Below are positions 22,102 to 34,500 of a DNA stretch of 64,000 bases, piece after piece. The position numbers and the translations under genes were made by a program. The notes under the pieces were generated by a model that saw only the letters and a list, made by a program, of their open reading frames with translations, did not search any database and was not told where the DNA came from. Every line of letters starts with the position of its first letter. Positions within the stretch are counted from its first letter, which is position 1. Source of the DNA: Paraphysomonas bandaiensis (Eukaryota > Chrysophyceae). The stretch is taken from positions 124,001 through 188,000 of the forward strand of contig CBFFRP010000058.1 of assembly GCA_965644295.1 (NCBI GenBank). Direction: 5' to 3'.

Positions 22102-24944
22102 ATGAAACATATACATATTAAAGAGCATCCTTTACTACCATCACGTCCATTAATTATAACAACTAGTGCTATTATACTTTATATTATAATTACTATCCTA
22201 ATACATCATAAAGATTCATATATATGTCATCAAAATTATAAATATGCTGAATGGACTAATTCAGCTGTCATGACTGCTATTGGAGCCTTTAGTTTCTCAT
22301 GTATTATACAATTAAGACGACTTATATATGTTGCTATCTATGAAAATATTGATAGTTCATTCTATATTGTATTCAGTACATTAATTATTAATATTCTTGG
22401 TGGATTTTCTGTTGCACTTGAAAGAATTGATTCGAATCTTTGTGAAGATCAATTTGGGTAAGTCTATAGGAAAATATTTATAGATTCTTTCTTCATATCT
22501 TTTACAGTGTAGTTACCTATGCGGCTAATTGGTGTTCATGGATTATCACTGTCCCGTTATTGATGTATACGGTACTGGTTCCTGAATTTGGGAGGGCCCC
22601 TTCGTCTGATGATATCAAGGCTATCGTATATATATTTTTGACCATTGCAACAGGGTTTTCCATGCAATTTCATGGCATTGATATTTACGGGACAGTAATT
22701 CTTTTTGTTATTAGCTCGTTTACCTTCGTGCTTGCCCTCCACTACATGCTTGTGTCTTACAAGGTGAGTGAGAAGCATTACAATGAGAAGGTAGATTCCA
22801 AAGGACAAGAGTGCAGAGAAGAGAAACATCGATTGGAGTTGAAGTACAAATTGTCGACCACTCTCGCTGTGGTAATGTGTCTCTTTCCAATTGTATACCT
22901 ATTGGCAATATTTGGCGTATTAAATCCAAACACTACTTTGATGAGCTATTTAGTACTGGATGTCGTTGCCAAAGGCTTCGTTGCCTTCACTGCCATGGAC
23001 TCGCACTTATCTGTTTTTTATTCAGTTAGAAGTGAGCTAGAGACACAAATCAAAGCAAATTACCGCAAGCGAGCATTCATGAGGTATATGTTTCATGAGA
23101 CTCGCATCCCATTGAATGCTCTTGCGATGAGTTTGGATTACTTTGTTTCTGAGTCAGCTATTTCTCAGCGCTTATCTGACCATACCAATACTGCATCGAA
23201 GGAAGCACTTGGTACCATGGTGGTCGCAACGGATTATTTGGAAGAGGCGCTCAATAGTTATCTGACCATGCAACAGATTGAAGAGGGTACCCTAGAAATG
23301 AACCTTCAGGAAGTGAATATGAGGGAAGTATGGGCTGATGTTGTTGATATTCTTTCGTGTAAGCTACAACCCAAAGGAATTAGTGTTGATCTAGCTTCCA
23401 ACTCAGTCTTCCCTGTTCAAGTGTTGGCCGATCGCCGCCAAATTACTTACGCAATCAAATGTCTTTTGAACTGTGCGATTTCCCGGTCCAGCTTTGGAAA
23501 TGTATTATCTGTTTCTTTCAGTAGTTTGCGTGGTACTCCGAGAAACAACGTTGTGAACCGTACAAGTCAGGATAAATATACTGTAGAAATTTCTTTTCAA
23601 GACTCCGGCAGTACGTTATCTGAAAAAGAGGTAGAACATTTTTTCGACCCGTATGGAGCGCTGTTTACGGGCGATATGCTGGGAGAGAGTGGCTCGGGTT
23701 TATCTCCTGCAATCGCTTATGAAATTATAGCTCTCCATAACGGTATTGTGGAACTCTCTGTCCCAAGTAGTGGTGGATTGGCGTATTCGATTAAGTTAAA
23801 TCTTCTTACTGTGGAAGAAAGAGTCGTAGCCGACAAACCCTCGAAGCGACGTGCGCCTCATTACTTTGACACGTCAAGCATGCGCAATACTTCTCGCGTC
23901 GGAGTTGCTCCAACGGCGTGCAAAACAGAGAAAACTGCGCGTATGGCTTCCAACGCGACCTCTTTGGAGGGTGAACCGGATGTCAAATTTCAATATACTG
24001 ATGAAACGCACAAATTTGAAGACACTGATATGAGTAACGTCATGTCACCTAGTATTACGACAGCTCAACATTCAGACCCAGATGATTCAAAGACGAAAAG
24101 AAGTGAGGACCTAGAAGAGGATAGTGCTAAAATGATTCCAGCCGATCAAACTACAAACATGTCCGTTTTGTCTATTGAAAAATCAAGAAATCCATCTACA
24201 TATGAGATGGTTTCTGCAGTCGAGGAGACTGTTGCAACGAATCCGGATGCATTGGGAGTTCATTTAGAAACAGGTGCCCCATGTTGATGATATTCCCACA
24301 CGATGCGTAGATAATATATGGCGTGCAGATGACATGACAGATTTGGTTAAAGATCACGGTACGAGAGTAGTAAGCACTGAAGGTGAAAGTAGAGCAGAAG
24401 GTATGAACAGTCGATTGTTGCCAGAAAAATCTGAGATGGGGGTAATGTGTGTCGATGGTAAGCTCGTAGCCCTTATAACACCAAGATGACTCAATAAAAT
24501 ACTCCAGACACACCGTCGAATTTGAAAATGCTCCAGCGTCTACTTACCCAATTCAAAGTGAAATCGTTGGCTGCAGTAAACGGGTTAGAGGCAACTTTAA
24601 TGTACCAGGAAAATCGTGATTTACATCTTATATTCATGGATTACACGATGCCAGTAATGGTGAGGCAGCTGATGTATAAATGTTTACAATCGAATGATAT
24701 TTTGGTAAAACAGAATGGTATCGAAGCCACTCGAATTATTCGTGAAAAAGGATTTCTGGGTTGCATCATTGCGGTCACAGGTAATGCCATGGATGATGAT
24801 GTGCAAGAGTTTTTAGATGTGGGTGCTGATGCGGTGGTCACCAAACCAATGAAACGGGTTAAGCTTGAGGCCATTCTTCAATGCTTTGTTATTGGGGAGA
24901 CTATAGACGTAGCTCGACAGAAATTACGTTGCATGCAAAAATAA
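22102..24944 (+). CDS. Rhodopsin-histidine kinase-response regulator hybrid, canonical member (HKR-B)
   Basis: Five exons: 22102-22457, 22508-24273, 24329-24457, 24508-24659 and 24714-24944 (877 aa). It has the same eight-helix plan as HKR-A. Helix B (FYIVFSTLIINILGGFSVAL) and helix C (NWCSWIITVPLL) are clear. Helix F has LFPIVYLLAIFGVL, keeping the Pro-186 equivalent. Helix G reads YLVLDVVAKGFVAF with K274 and D270. Ser129 replaces the Asp-85 counterion. The DHp helix reads YMFHETRIPLNAL with phospho-acceptor His315. The ATPase domain has an N-box-like LLNCAI, a G1-like FQDSGSTLS, and G2 SGSGLSPAIAYEIIALHNG. The receiver carries CVDD, IFMDYTMPVM, AVTGNA and VTKPM. By family, light would gate His-to-Asp phosphotransfer within the chain or to a partner. 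One intron present in HKR-A is absent here; the others are at matching sites. Confidence 0.92.
24660..24713 (+). other. 54-nt in-frame, stop-free intron inside the receiver domain (HKR-B)
   Basis: It is identical in sequence and position to the intron in HKR-A. Splicing restores the canonical MDYTMPVMNGIEAT receiver motif, which is why I treat it as an intron rather than coding sequence. Confidence 0.75.
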
Positions 24945-25429
24945 GTGTTGCTCTGCTGTATATATCTCATTTTTGTATCGGCACAGTTGAACATCGATGT
25001 GTGATTATTAGTATTGTAGTTATGTACGTGAATTCTCCGAGATTCTTCGCAGTACATATAGTAGTTCCTGTTGTCTGCTGGTTTTTAAAAAAATTGCTAG
25101 CATTTCCATGTTAATGTTATGCGTGCGTGAAAGTTAAATGTGATTACTATATTTTGTGAACGAAACTCTTTACATACTGGGAGAAGTAATGCTGTAGTAA
25201 AATATAATATTGGCGTTTATTAAGACTTACATCATATTATTCTAAATTGAAGTATTTCTCTAGCAATACCAGGGCAATTCAATGATATTCCTAATTGCAA
25301 ACACGTAATTAACAAGGAGTGCAGAACCACCTCGCAAGAGATAATAGTACAAACGTTGGTGATTATTCAACAACGACGAAAAATATTAAGATATCAGTTA
25401 AGTCTTACTGTGACAGTTCAGTATGAAGT

Positions 25430-25745
25430 ATTGAAAGTCTTATCATTAGAAATACGCGTTAGAAACCTGCACCAACTTAGTAGCTAGATGAATGCTAAAC
25501 AAACTAGTTAGATCTCTACCTGTAACTAATTATCCTACTATTTAACTCTACGGAAGCTGCTTGTGGGTCCACTTCCGCTCTGAGTTCTTAAGGTGAACAT
25601 CCCGGATTCTTGACTTCAGCAGGCAGACCAATACCCCGGTTACCCCTCAGGTGGGCCCTGTTCCGGATGCCCTTGAGGTGGGCCCATTCCTAGATGCCTG
25701 TTTATTTGTCAGGGCCCAAATACGTCTACACAAGTGAAGTATGAA
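25430..25745 (-). repeat. Dispersed repeat family (GGGCCC/GACGAATAAACAGG type), copy 1
   Basis: On the minus strand it reads GGGCCCTGACAAATAAACAG, then GGGCCCACCTCAAGGGCATC and AACCGGGGTATTGG, matching the copy at 53690-54180. Its outer part (TATTGAAAGTCTTATCATTAG, CGCGTTAGAAACCTGCACC) matches 17245-17330. Confidence 0.75.
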
Positions 25746-26339
25746 GGTATATATCATAGGCATTGTAAATTCAATTTCATACGTATCATAGTATAGTTTT
25801 CTGACAGTCTTCTTCATTTGCGATGTAGAAGTCTCCATGAAAATAAATTTACAGTGCCTATAATGATATATAAGAAAACAATCAAACCTTAAAGTTGATG
25901 TGAGATTTTCATAAGTATTTTTACAGTAGATTTATATGAGAAGTAACAATAATATAATACAGTATTTTAGTAAAATATTTTAAAAATAATATATATAATT
26001 GATAATATACAACAACTAAATTATAACTAATATTAATACCGACTTCAAATAAGTACTTATATGAAACTTTTCCATATATATGAAACCTGGTGAAATCACG
26101 ATACCAGGTTTCATGATCACACCGACTTCGAACCGTTAGAAATGTTCTGTGACAACGTATGTTCATGGTAGCCACTATAAATTACGAATAATATGATGTG
26201 GAACAAAAATTGCCGGACTAGCTACGTAATATTTACTAGCTAGAAAGAAAACATAAATATATCTATCTATATTGACTGCACAGTAAATATAGATTCTTAT
26301 CCCGCAGTTCAATATATATATCTAACTAAGCTGATAACA

Positions 26340-26830
26340 GGTAGTGAAGGTCTTATTATTAGCATTAGGCGTGTAAAAGTCAGAACTAATTTAGTGCTAA
26401 ACTCTGATATCCTACTGTATTTAACTGCACGAAACTGATTCTGCGTTATTGCAAGCACTAAGATTCAACCACTCTTGCTATATACCGCTCAGAGCAAACG
26501 CAGTGAGCAAGCAGAATGTTGATATTATACCTGCCATCTTCTGACCTCAGAATTTTTGAGTCCTAAGGGTGAACTCATCCCGGGTGATTGACATCAGTAG
26601 GCAGCCCAATACCTCAGTTCCCATCAGGTGGGCCCATTATTCCCACATACCTGTTTATTCGTCAGGGCCCTAAGACGGCTACACAAGAATTAGGTATGAT
26701 TGGCTCTGCAAAATATCTGCGGCTCACGTTAGTTTCCCGGAAAATTATCTCCGGTACTTGTCCCCCAACAACACCACAAGACGGTGCTAGTTTGACTTTG
26801 TGAGGGGCTTTTGACTGTCGAAAAGTACTT
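26340..26830 (-). repeat. Dispersed repeat family, copy 2
   Basis: It is a longer copy containing GTAGTGAAGGTCTTATTATT, the CATCAGGTGGGCCCATTATT block, CTGTTTATTCGTCAGGGCCC, and the far end CTCACGTTAGTTTCCCGGAA through GGTGCTAGTTTGACTTTGTG. It is opposite in orientation to the copies at 53690 and 55100. Confidence 0.75.
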
Positions 26831-27337
26831 AATTTCGTGTTCGTAGTTGACTATATACACTATATATATATTATACTGTAGCATAAACTGCAAATAAAAA
26901 GCAGATACATATAATATACCAGCTCATACTGAAATACTATGGAGCTATGATGACATAACTCAACATAATATCATATAATGTAGCTTATTATAATTATAAG
27001 TAAAGTGCATAGTAATTTTGCAACCACTTCAGCAATAATTCTTAATTTGTAAGTACGTGTTCAAAATATCTCAAGCTTATTGCGGCATCTGTCAAGGCCT
27101 TAGAACTCAAGAAGTAGAACTGCGGTACTATGAAGAAGTCAAAATAGCTGCTGGGGTAGTCTATAAAATTAGCTATGTTTCCCAGAACACTGATAAATTG
27201 CGTACACTTATGCCCCAATTACGAATTGCTGAAGTAGATGTAACTACTATGCACTGTATTTCGTTACTCACTATTCGAATAGTATACTACCTTGACTGTA
27301 TCGCAACATCTGATTAATTGGTATGATTACAGTTTCT

Positions 27338-28280
27338 ACATGAAGCTTTTAATTAATCTTAATATGCCGTATAAATGCCTCTTGTTGGGCGGGTGTAGGG
27401 TCCATAGCAGAAAACATAATGAAGCAGGAATCAATTTCGTCGACATTTGATGCAGAGAGCATTTGTAATTGCCGTGGGTCAGCACGCAATACCTTTGCTA
27501 ATCCCTCCATTATGTCATGTACAGATTCCATATACGGCATTAGCTGAGCACGAATACACACCAGATTTACATAATATTGTCTCCAGAGAGAAATTCAATA
27601 CTCTCAAAATTACACCCAATCAATTCAAGCTCGTCCATGATGTAGTCACCAAGTGATTCACTTGTAGGGTAATATTCTTAATCTGGTGTTTAGTTGAGTC
27701 ATCCTCTTGTTGATCAAGGATATCAGGGGCTCGAGCGGAGGCATCGTACAGTGATATTGAAGAAGTGTCGACACTAACACTAGTGGATGCAATACGTCTA
27801 TATAGCGACAAACGAGGCACTGAAGAATAGGGCGTTGCATAAGCCATAGCCATTCGCATGGTTCTGTGTCCAATCGTTACTGGTGTATGTTCCATAAGCA
27901 ATCCCCCAAGATGCACACTGAGAGCGCTTTTATTAGGGTTTTGCATTGTCCTACTAAAGTCACTCGTTTGACGGTCAACAACTGCTCCAATGCCAAATTT
28001 GTTTTGATGGTGTGTCATTGCGTCCATTAATAGAGAAATTGAAGTATCGTCAGCAAAATTTCCGATGACGAACAAGCTATGCAAAGATTTACATCTGCCA
28101 GAAGGTATAGACGTTAGAAGATTCTCAAATACATTCGACAAACTTACCCTACAAGTGAATGTGCTAGCTCTTTAAACCCTTTCGACTCTATTCCACAATA
28201 ACTAAGATTAATATTTTCAATACAAGTAGGTTCATTGGTAATCAGCAAACATGCTAACGAAGCAGCCGCCATATTGCTGG
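27338..28280 (-). pseudogene. Truncated duplicate of part of the PH-LRR-MyTH4-FERM gene
   Basis: The minus-strand sequence is nearly identical to 35141-35974. It covers the end of the LRR exon, the following intron (GTAAGTTTGTCGAATG) and the first ~200 codons of exon 2. There is no upstream PH-LRR start or downstream continuation. Relative to the intact gene it carries an extra ~105 bp at about 27575-27680, and the frame terminates there. That extra stretch itself reads openly in another frame (ESLGDYIMDELELIGCNFES). It is a recent segmental duplicate that cannot encode the full protein. Confidence 0.88.
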
Positions 28281-28507
28281 GGGGCAAACGAGGGTCCCTC
28301 CCTTATTTATTACGTAAATGAAAACACAAGTACTGCTAACTATCGTGTAAATCAGTTCTGCATCGAAGTGATCACTTGGCACAATGTTTATATCACAGTA
28401 ATACCACAACAATGAATAAATTAAAACACAACTACTGCTCACTATTGTCTATATCACTTACTACTCCAGTTACAAAGAATCATCTAACCTAATGTGAAGA
28501 CAGTGAT
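28281..28507. other. Short spacer with an imperfect direct repeat
   Basis: AAAACACAAGTACTGCTAAC near 28320 recurs as AAAACACAACTACTGCTCAC near 28425. There is no gene here. Confidence 0.6.
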
Positions 28508-31500
28508 TTAATTATCCTCAATCGCTGCATCATCACCACTGTATTCATCCACGGAATTCGCCTTTTCATCGCATCCATCATTCATTCCACTGTTCATGGA
28601 AACCACAGAAAATCGTTCACTTGCATCTAATGTACCAACGCATGCAGCATGCTCTCGAAGAGTAGACACAGAGCAATAAAACGAAGTAGGGTCATACACT
28701 TCTCCTGTATCACTATCATTCGATAAGTTTCCTCCGCGCAACCAAGTGAACTTAGAGCGGTCCAATTCACTTCCTATAACTTCACTACTGAAATCGGATG
28801 CCCATTTCACGGGGAGTGGAAACGCTGCGCTCTTCAGAGGAGGCCGGTTCGGTCGGTATATAGATGTGTTTACACCAGGTGCAGATGGGATTACCTCTAG
28901 GGATTCCCCAAGTAGTGGGGGACACTCTAGAATCTCTTCACTGAACATAGTATCACTGCGAATTCCCACTCCTCGCACAGGAGGGCGTGGTATCTCCAAT
29001 GCAACTAGCGGGGGACGGCTAGATACTCCACATACGGCAGCACTGATCATGTTTGTACGCAAATGCTCGGAATTTTCCCTAAGATTCAATAGCCCTGTGC
29101 GCCTTCGTCTATTCTTTTTCGTCGGTATTTTACGAGTGGTATTTTCTATGCCTTCATCATCATCGTCGTCATCCTCTGCGAGTTTTTGCAGTGTTTGGCG
29201 TCCTTTCTCTACATGCGCCATAGTTTTCGCGGCGTGTAACTCTGCAGCCTGACGGGCAGCCTCCAGTTCCACCCTCTCTTCCTCTGCCCTCTCCTCAGCC
29301 AATATAGCACGCCTGCTCTTGGGGGGATCGAAATAGGAATCTGCTTTTTCCAGATGTAACGGTGCTGGAGGAGTAGGAAACATAGGGTAATTTTTCGTGA
29401 ATCGCTTCATGACTACTTTGGTATCAGATGCAGATATGAAAGACTCGCCGATATCTAATATATCATTCCCTCCCTCAGTGCCATGCGGAAAGAAGCCCCT
29501 AGAAAGTAACTCGAGAGTGAACGCCGACACAAGGCTCTCCAAATCGGCAGCAGATGTTGTAATCAATGGAATATCCATATCATTTACGACAACTCTTAGG
29601 AGCCTAGCTTCAGTAGAAACATCAGGATACTCTTTCGCAGAAGTGACAGTACATGACTGTATATCATACAGAGGGGCGTGAAATATCAATAACCACTCAT
29701 CATTCGTGAGTAAATATAAGCCATTTCCGGACACACATATGAGCACTTTGACCAGGCCTTCACCCTCTTTATCAAAAAGCCCTTCCGCGAAGTGACCACC
29801 CGCAAGAGGCCACGCCATTACATACGTTATATAAGCACTTTTCATCATGTACCGAAATCGCGGAGAAGAAAGAGACACATTTAACTGTTTCGCCATAAGT
29901 TGAAATTGTGACATGCATTTTAAGATGTCTTCTTGTAATTCAGGGGTGGACTGAATTCCCAAGGATGCGATGATTTCATACAAGAACGAAAGCTCGTGGT
30001 TGGAAATATTCGCTGGGTTCATTGGCTCCCCGGACCATAATATAGAGTCTTCTTCATCATTCTCTTTTCCGTCATCATTTTCGTCATCTAAAACCTCATT
30101 CCGTTTACCCCAGCCCAATATGGATGACCGTGCACCTTCTCCAGTTGACTCAGAAAAAAGTGACCCGCGTCTAGGACTTGTGTCAATGTCTGCACGAGTC
30201 CTGGATGATTTGTAGCTTGATCGCCGCAAAGAAGGACGGACGCTAGATTCTACGTTATTCATAACAGAACTATGACCTCCTCCCCATCGAATTCCTTCGT
30301 TTTCAGTCCATGATAATGTCAGTTGCAAAGCAATGAGGTACGCCAAAGCGTCATCAGTCATTGCATATAACTGCGAGTTGACGTACCGACTCTCCTCAGC
30401 GAAGAGAATGTCTATGCGTACGTGATCAACCGGTAAATCTCGATTCGCTTGCAACCAATTCGTCCACAGCCGGGTTGTCCCAACAATATCTCGTTCAGGA
30501 GCCATGTCGTGAAATAAATCAATGTGGTCAATCAGTTCCTCTGAGCATAAGAGCAAGCGCCGTCGTAACTGAAGTCGACGACACTGCTTCGAATTATTCT
30601 GCAACATATCCCAAAGAAAGTCATGCTGCCATTGTATGACGTAAGCTTCGTCCGGTTGCACTGGTATGGAATGAATGTCATTTTCCGTTGCATGTGATTC
30701 GGATTCATAAAACCAAAACCCTCGAAATATTTTCGATACCACATCAGCGCGCAATTTTGAGTCCGATATTTTGGTTGATAAACTCCTATCCAGATTGGTT
30801 TGGGAGGCTCTGGGTTCATTAAATTGACAGTCATCCGACACACTCTTCAAATCCATCACGGAATCGTAACCGCAACCAACAATTTTTTCAAACAAAGTAA
30901 GCAACACCGAAAATAGGGTGTTGATGTCACCAAAACAAATCGACATCTTATATACAGACCCGGTTAGCAGAGATATCTCCAATTGCATGGGTGTACGGCG
31001 TAATATATCCTCCATCAATGAGGCATCAGCCATTGATACTTCTGATCGGAATCCGTTTTCTGCTTGGATTTCACATTCATTCCAAGCAAGAGCCTTGCTA
31101 ACGTAGTGGACCACACGTGATACGGCAACCACAGAGCCTTCTAAATCAGTATCACGAATCGCTACCCGTGAGCGTCTGGGAGCATCGGGTGTTGACCCAC
31201 ATTCTGTCATAATGGCCTGGGATACAAAAGCTCTCAGATAAGGCATAAACCCTACCGAAGGAGGAAAACAATGAAGGTACACCGCCAACAATGACCAACC
31301 ACGAATGCGACTAGACTCTTTTGGGTTCCGAGTCAACTGTTTCAAAATTTGGATATACAGTTCGTCTCTAAGAATGGGAGAAGATATACCTAGACTAACC
31401 ATTTCGTTCGCCAATGCATACTCATCTGAGGTATTGCTCAAAACACGACTACCTACTAGCGACTGAATCAACCTATCGCCCATGACTACCTGTAAAGCAC

Positions 31501-34500
31501 GGAACATTTCTCGTGCTAATTCATCTTCACTCTTTTGCAGATTTAGCAGTGACTTCTGCAGATTGTCCGACGTGAACGACAAAATACTAACGGCGTCTAA
31601 ACCAGTAGTCTTTCGACGGCCCATAAATCCTTTCTTTATTGTGGTTTCAAACGGTCTCAAGTTTTCGAACTTTTCAAGTGCATATTGCGACGATGTAGTG
31701 CGCGCACTAAGCTCTCTGCCACCCACATCAAAAGTCGATTGTGTACGTCGAAGAGGTGACAAGCTACCCCCGGTAAGTGATTTATCTCTCCCAGTCGTAG
31801 TACGAGTACTGTTCTCCCTCATGGAAGCAGCAATTAGATTTCTAGCCAACTGCATTGGTTCTGTTTCAACGAAATATTGCATACTACCCTCAAGGGTTTG
31901 TTCAACGTAGCGCGCAGCATTTTTCATCAATTCACCATCAAATAAAAGAGATTGCGCTACCATCATACCACTGTGTTGTAGCAGTGTTGCCACCAATACC
32001 TGAATCTCACATAAGACCAGTAATGTGCAAAAATACATAGGGTCCATTGCAATGATAACGCGCACACACACCTTTTTCTCTTTGATACCGAGGCGCTTGA
32101 CATCAAACCTTTGTATTCCAGCCAGAGCTCGAGAGAAGGCACCTTCATCCAGTGAATACAAACACCCCCTTGCGCGCAATATAGAAAGTTCGCTCTCGGG
32201 CTTCTCAGAGAGCAATTGAGCTGTCTTGTACATTGGCAGGGATGGGTCAAGACGACACCGCTTCGCTACGTACCGTTGTTAGATAATCTTGAATAGAAGA
32301 TATATAGGAACCGAAACATTGTAAATGCAATCAGATACGGCGCATGCACCGCTAAAGTATTTCAAACAGAACCCAGATGATAGTCCTACCTGTCCGCAAT
32401 AATTCCTGCAGCTGTCCTCTGGGAATAATCATGCACGCATTTCTCAGCTCCACTTTCAACATCCGATGCTGCATACGCAAAAGAATCGCCTTGGCTTGTG
32501 CAATGAGGTCGCTGTCCAATACGACGTCGAGTTTGTTTGCCTTCTCCAATATTTCCGCACACATCTTCTCTGATTGCTCTGCAATAGCACCAGCAAGAAC
32601 TTCGTCCAAACTGTCTTTCTGCATAATTTTAACCTACATCCCCAAGTAATAGAGTTAACCACACTCAAACAGAACACTAAATAATGACCATACTAATCAC
32701 ACCTGTTTACGAGCCTCGAACAACAACTCTGGATCAATATGGGATAGGTCACGACCTTCTTGTAGTTCGAAGCAGTGAGAGTGCCCTCCAGTGTCATCAT
32801 TAATAATACGGACGGCACCTCCACCCACCCTCACGCAACCTTTCTTCTCACCCCCGGCCTTAGTATAGTATGATATTTGCAGGCCCTCCAAAACAAAGTA
32901 ACGTTGACGCCAATTTCGTAGAATGCCCTCTTTCCCTCGCGCAGCTTTCTCCAAGGTACCAACTTTGTATACTTCACGTGTTTCTCCGCTGGAATCAACG
33001 CCCATGCTACATGCGAGCTCAAGAGCTTCTACCCACTCTCTCATTGCATCTGCTGATGGCGCACTCATTACCAGCCGCCCTGTCCCACGACCAGACAACA
33101 CCTCTTCCAGTTTCTCTAAATTACGTTCGTCGATAAGCCGCAAGATTTCTTCCTCTTGACTCGCCAGGCCAGCTATTCGTTTGAGATGCTTCTCAATCAT
33201 CTGGATAGGACCATATAGAGCTGTGTGAATACCCATTACCAAACGTTTATCTCAGTAAGAATTTCCAATACCAGATACTTCGTGCAGATTCAATGCTTTG
33301 ATACTTCGCAGAAGCTGCATGGCATCAATCGCCTTCACTTCTTGACCTCTCTTCATATCATCCGTCATAGCAAACAACTTGCTCTTAACAACTTCCTCCT
33401 AGTAAAATTAATACATAGTCAGTGACTCCGCGTGATACCAACTCGATAAGATAATAACATCCACAATCCCTTACTTGGATTATTTTATTTCGAGTGTCGT
33501 ACAAAGCATGTGCAGTATCATGTATAAAGGGGTGGTCCCAACCCACTCGGTGTGCCTCCACAAGAACACTATCAAGTTGGGCTCTATTTCCTTCTCGTAA
33601 ACTATTCAGGAGATGCGTCAATAACTCAGAGGCACTCGAGCTAATACTATATATTCTATCGATCACCATGCTTACGTGCTCATCGTAATAGTTCAAATAT
33701 GCTGCTTCTGCAAAAGCATCTTCTAATTCTTCAAGTACACCACTATCTAAAGCGTCTATCAATCGATTCTTGACTGCATTACAGTCTTCTAGTAGCTTTT
33801 GCGCAACCTGTCTCTGTGATTTAGGAAGTAGTCGCGTAGATTCGGGTGATGCAATTGCGCTTGATAAGGCGGACAGATCGCGGGATATCATGGTGTTAGA
33901 TATATATGACCGTTGCTTGATCCCTATATACATCAAAACTTACATTTTACAACAACTAAGTGCATATAACAAGCAAACATCGTCGGATTCTTTCCGCATC
34001 ACATTCAGAACGAATGTCAAACACACATGAACTTAGAAGTCGTCAAATAACTACATGAAAATACCTACCTTCAAGTTCATGTGTGTAGTCAGGGTCCTCT
34101 TGCAAAGCCCATCGAACCAAATACTCTCTTAACTCAACCGCCATCAGAGTCTCCGGTCCAGAGTAACCCAACCTTCCACAGTCCATGAGAAAGGCTTCAA
34201 CTATATTCACATCTCCTGGAGCAGTTGCCATAGCCTCCAAGTTTTCGGCATCCTTCACCAGGCCCATTATTTCGGATAACAGCTGGTCAGCTAACTGCAG
34301 TGCCAGTCCCCCAGGTATTTGGTTCTGCTTAACATGGTCAACGAATGACTCCACGTCCTCCATGTCCCGATTCAGCATTGCATCGCATATATGTCTACGC
34401 ACGCCGACATTGTGGAATATACCATCATCATCAATCGCATCTTCCAGTACCTCATTCATGTCATCACCAGTACCTACAAAAGCCTGTTGCCAGAACTGAC

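Larger units (their letters stand above)
24945..27337. other. Repeat-rich convergent intergenic region
   Basis: This gene-free stretch lies downstream of HKR-B. It includes two copies of the dispersed GGGCCC-containing repeat (listed separately) and AT-rich filler. An 86-codon open frame at 27057-27317 has no recognisable domain. Confidence 0.6.

Noticed and set aside
27057-27317. 86-codon plus-strand frame
   Set aside because: No domain, no splice partners, and it lies in repeat-rich DNA next to a pseudogene.
32006-32071. Reading the 66-nt stop-free stretch as coding (adds a hydrophobic 22-residue segment)
   Set aside because: It starts GTGTGT, ends TGTGAG and would place a membrane-like segment in the MyTH4-proximal helix; I treat it as an intron but note the ambiguity.
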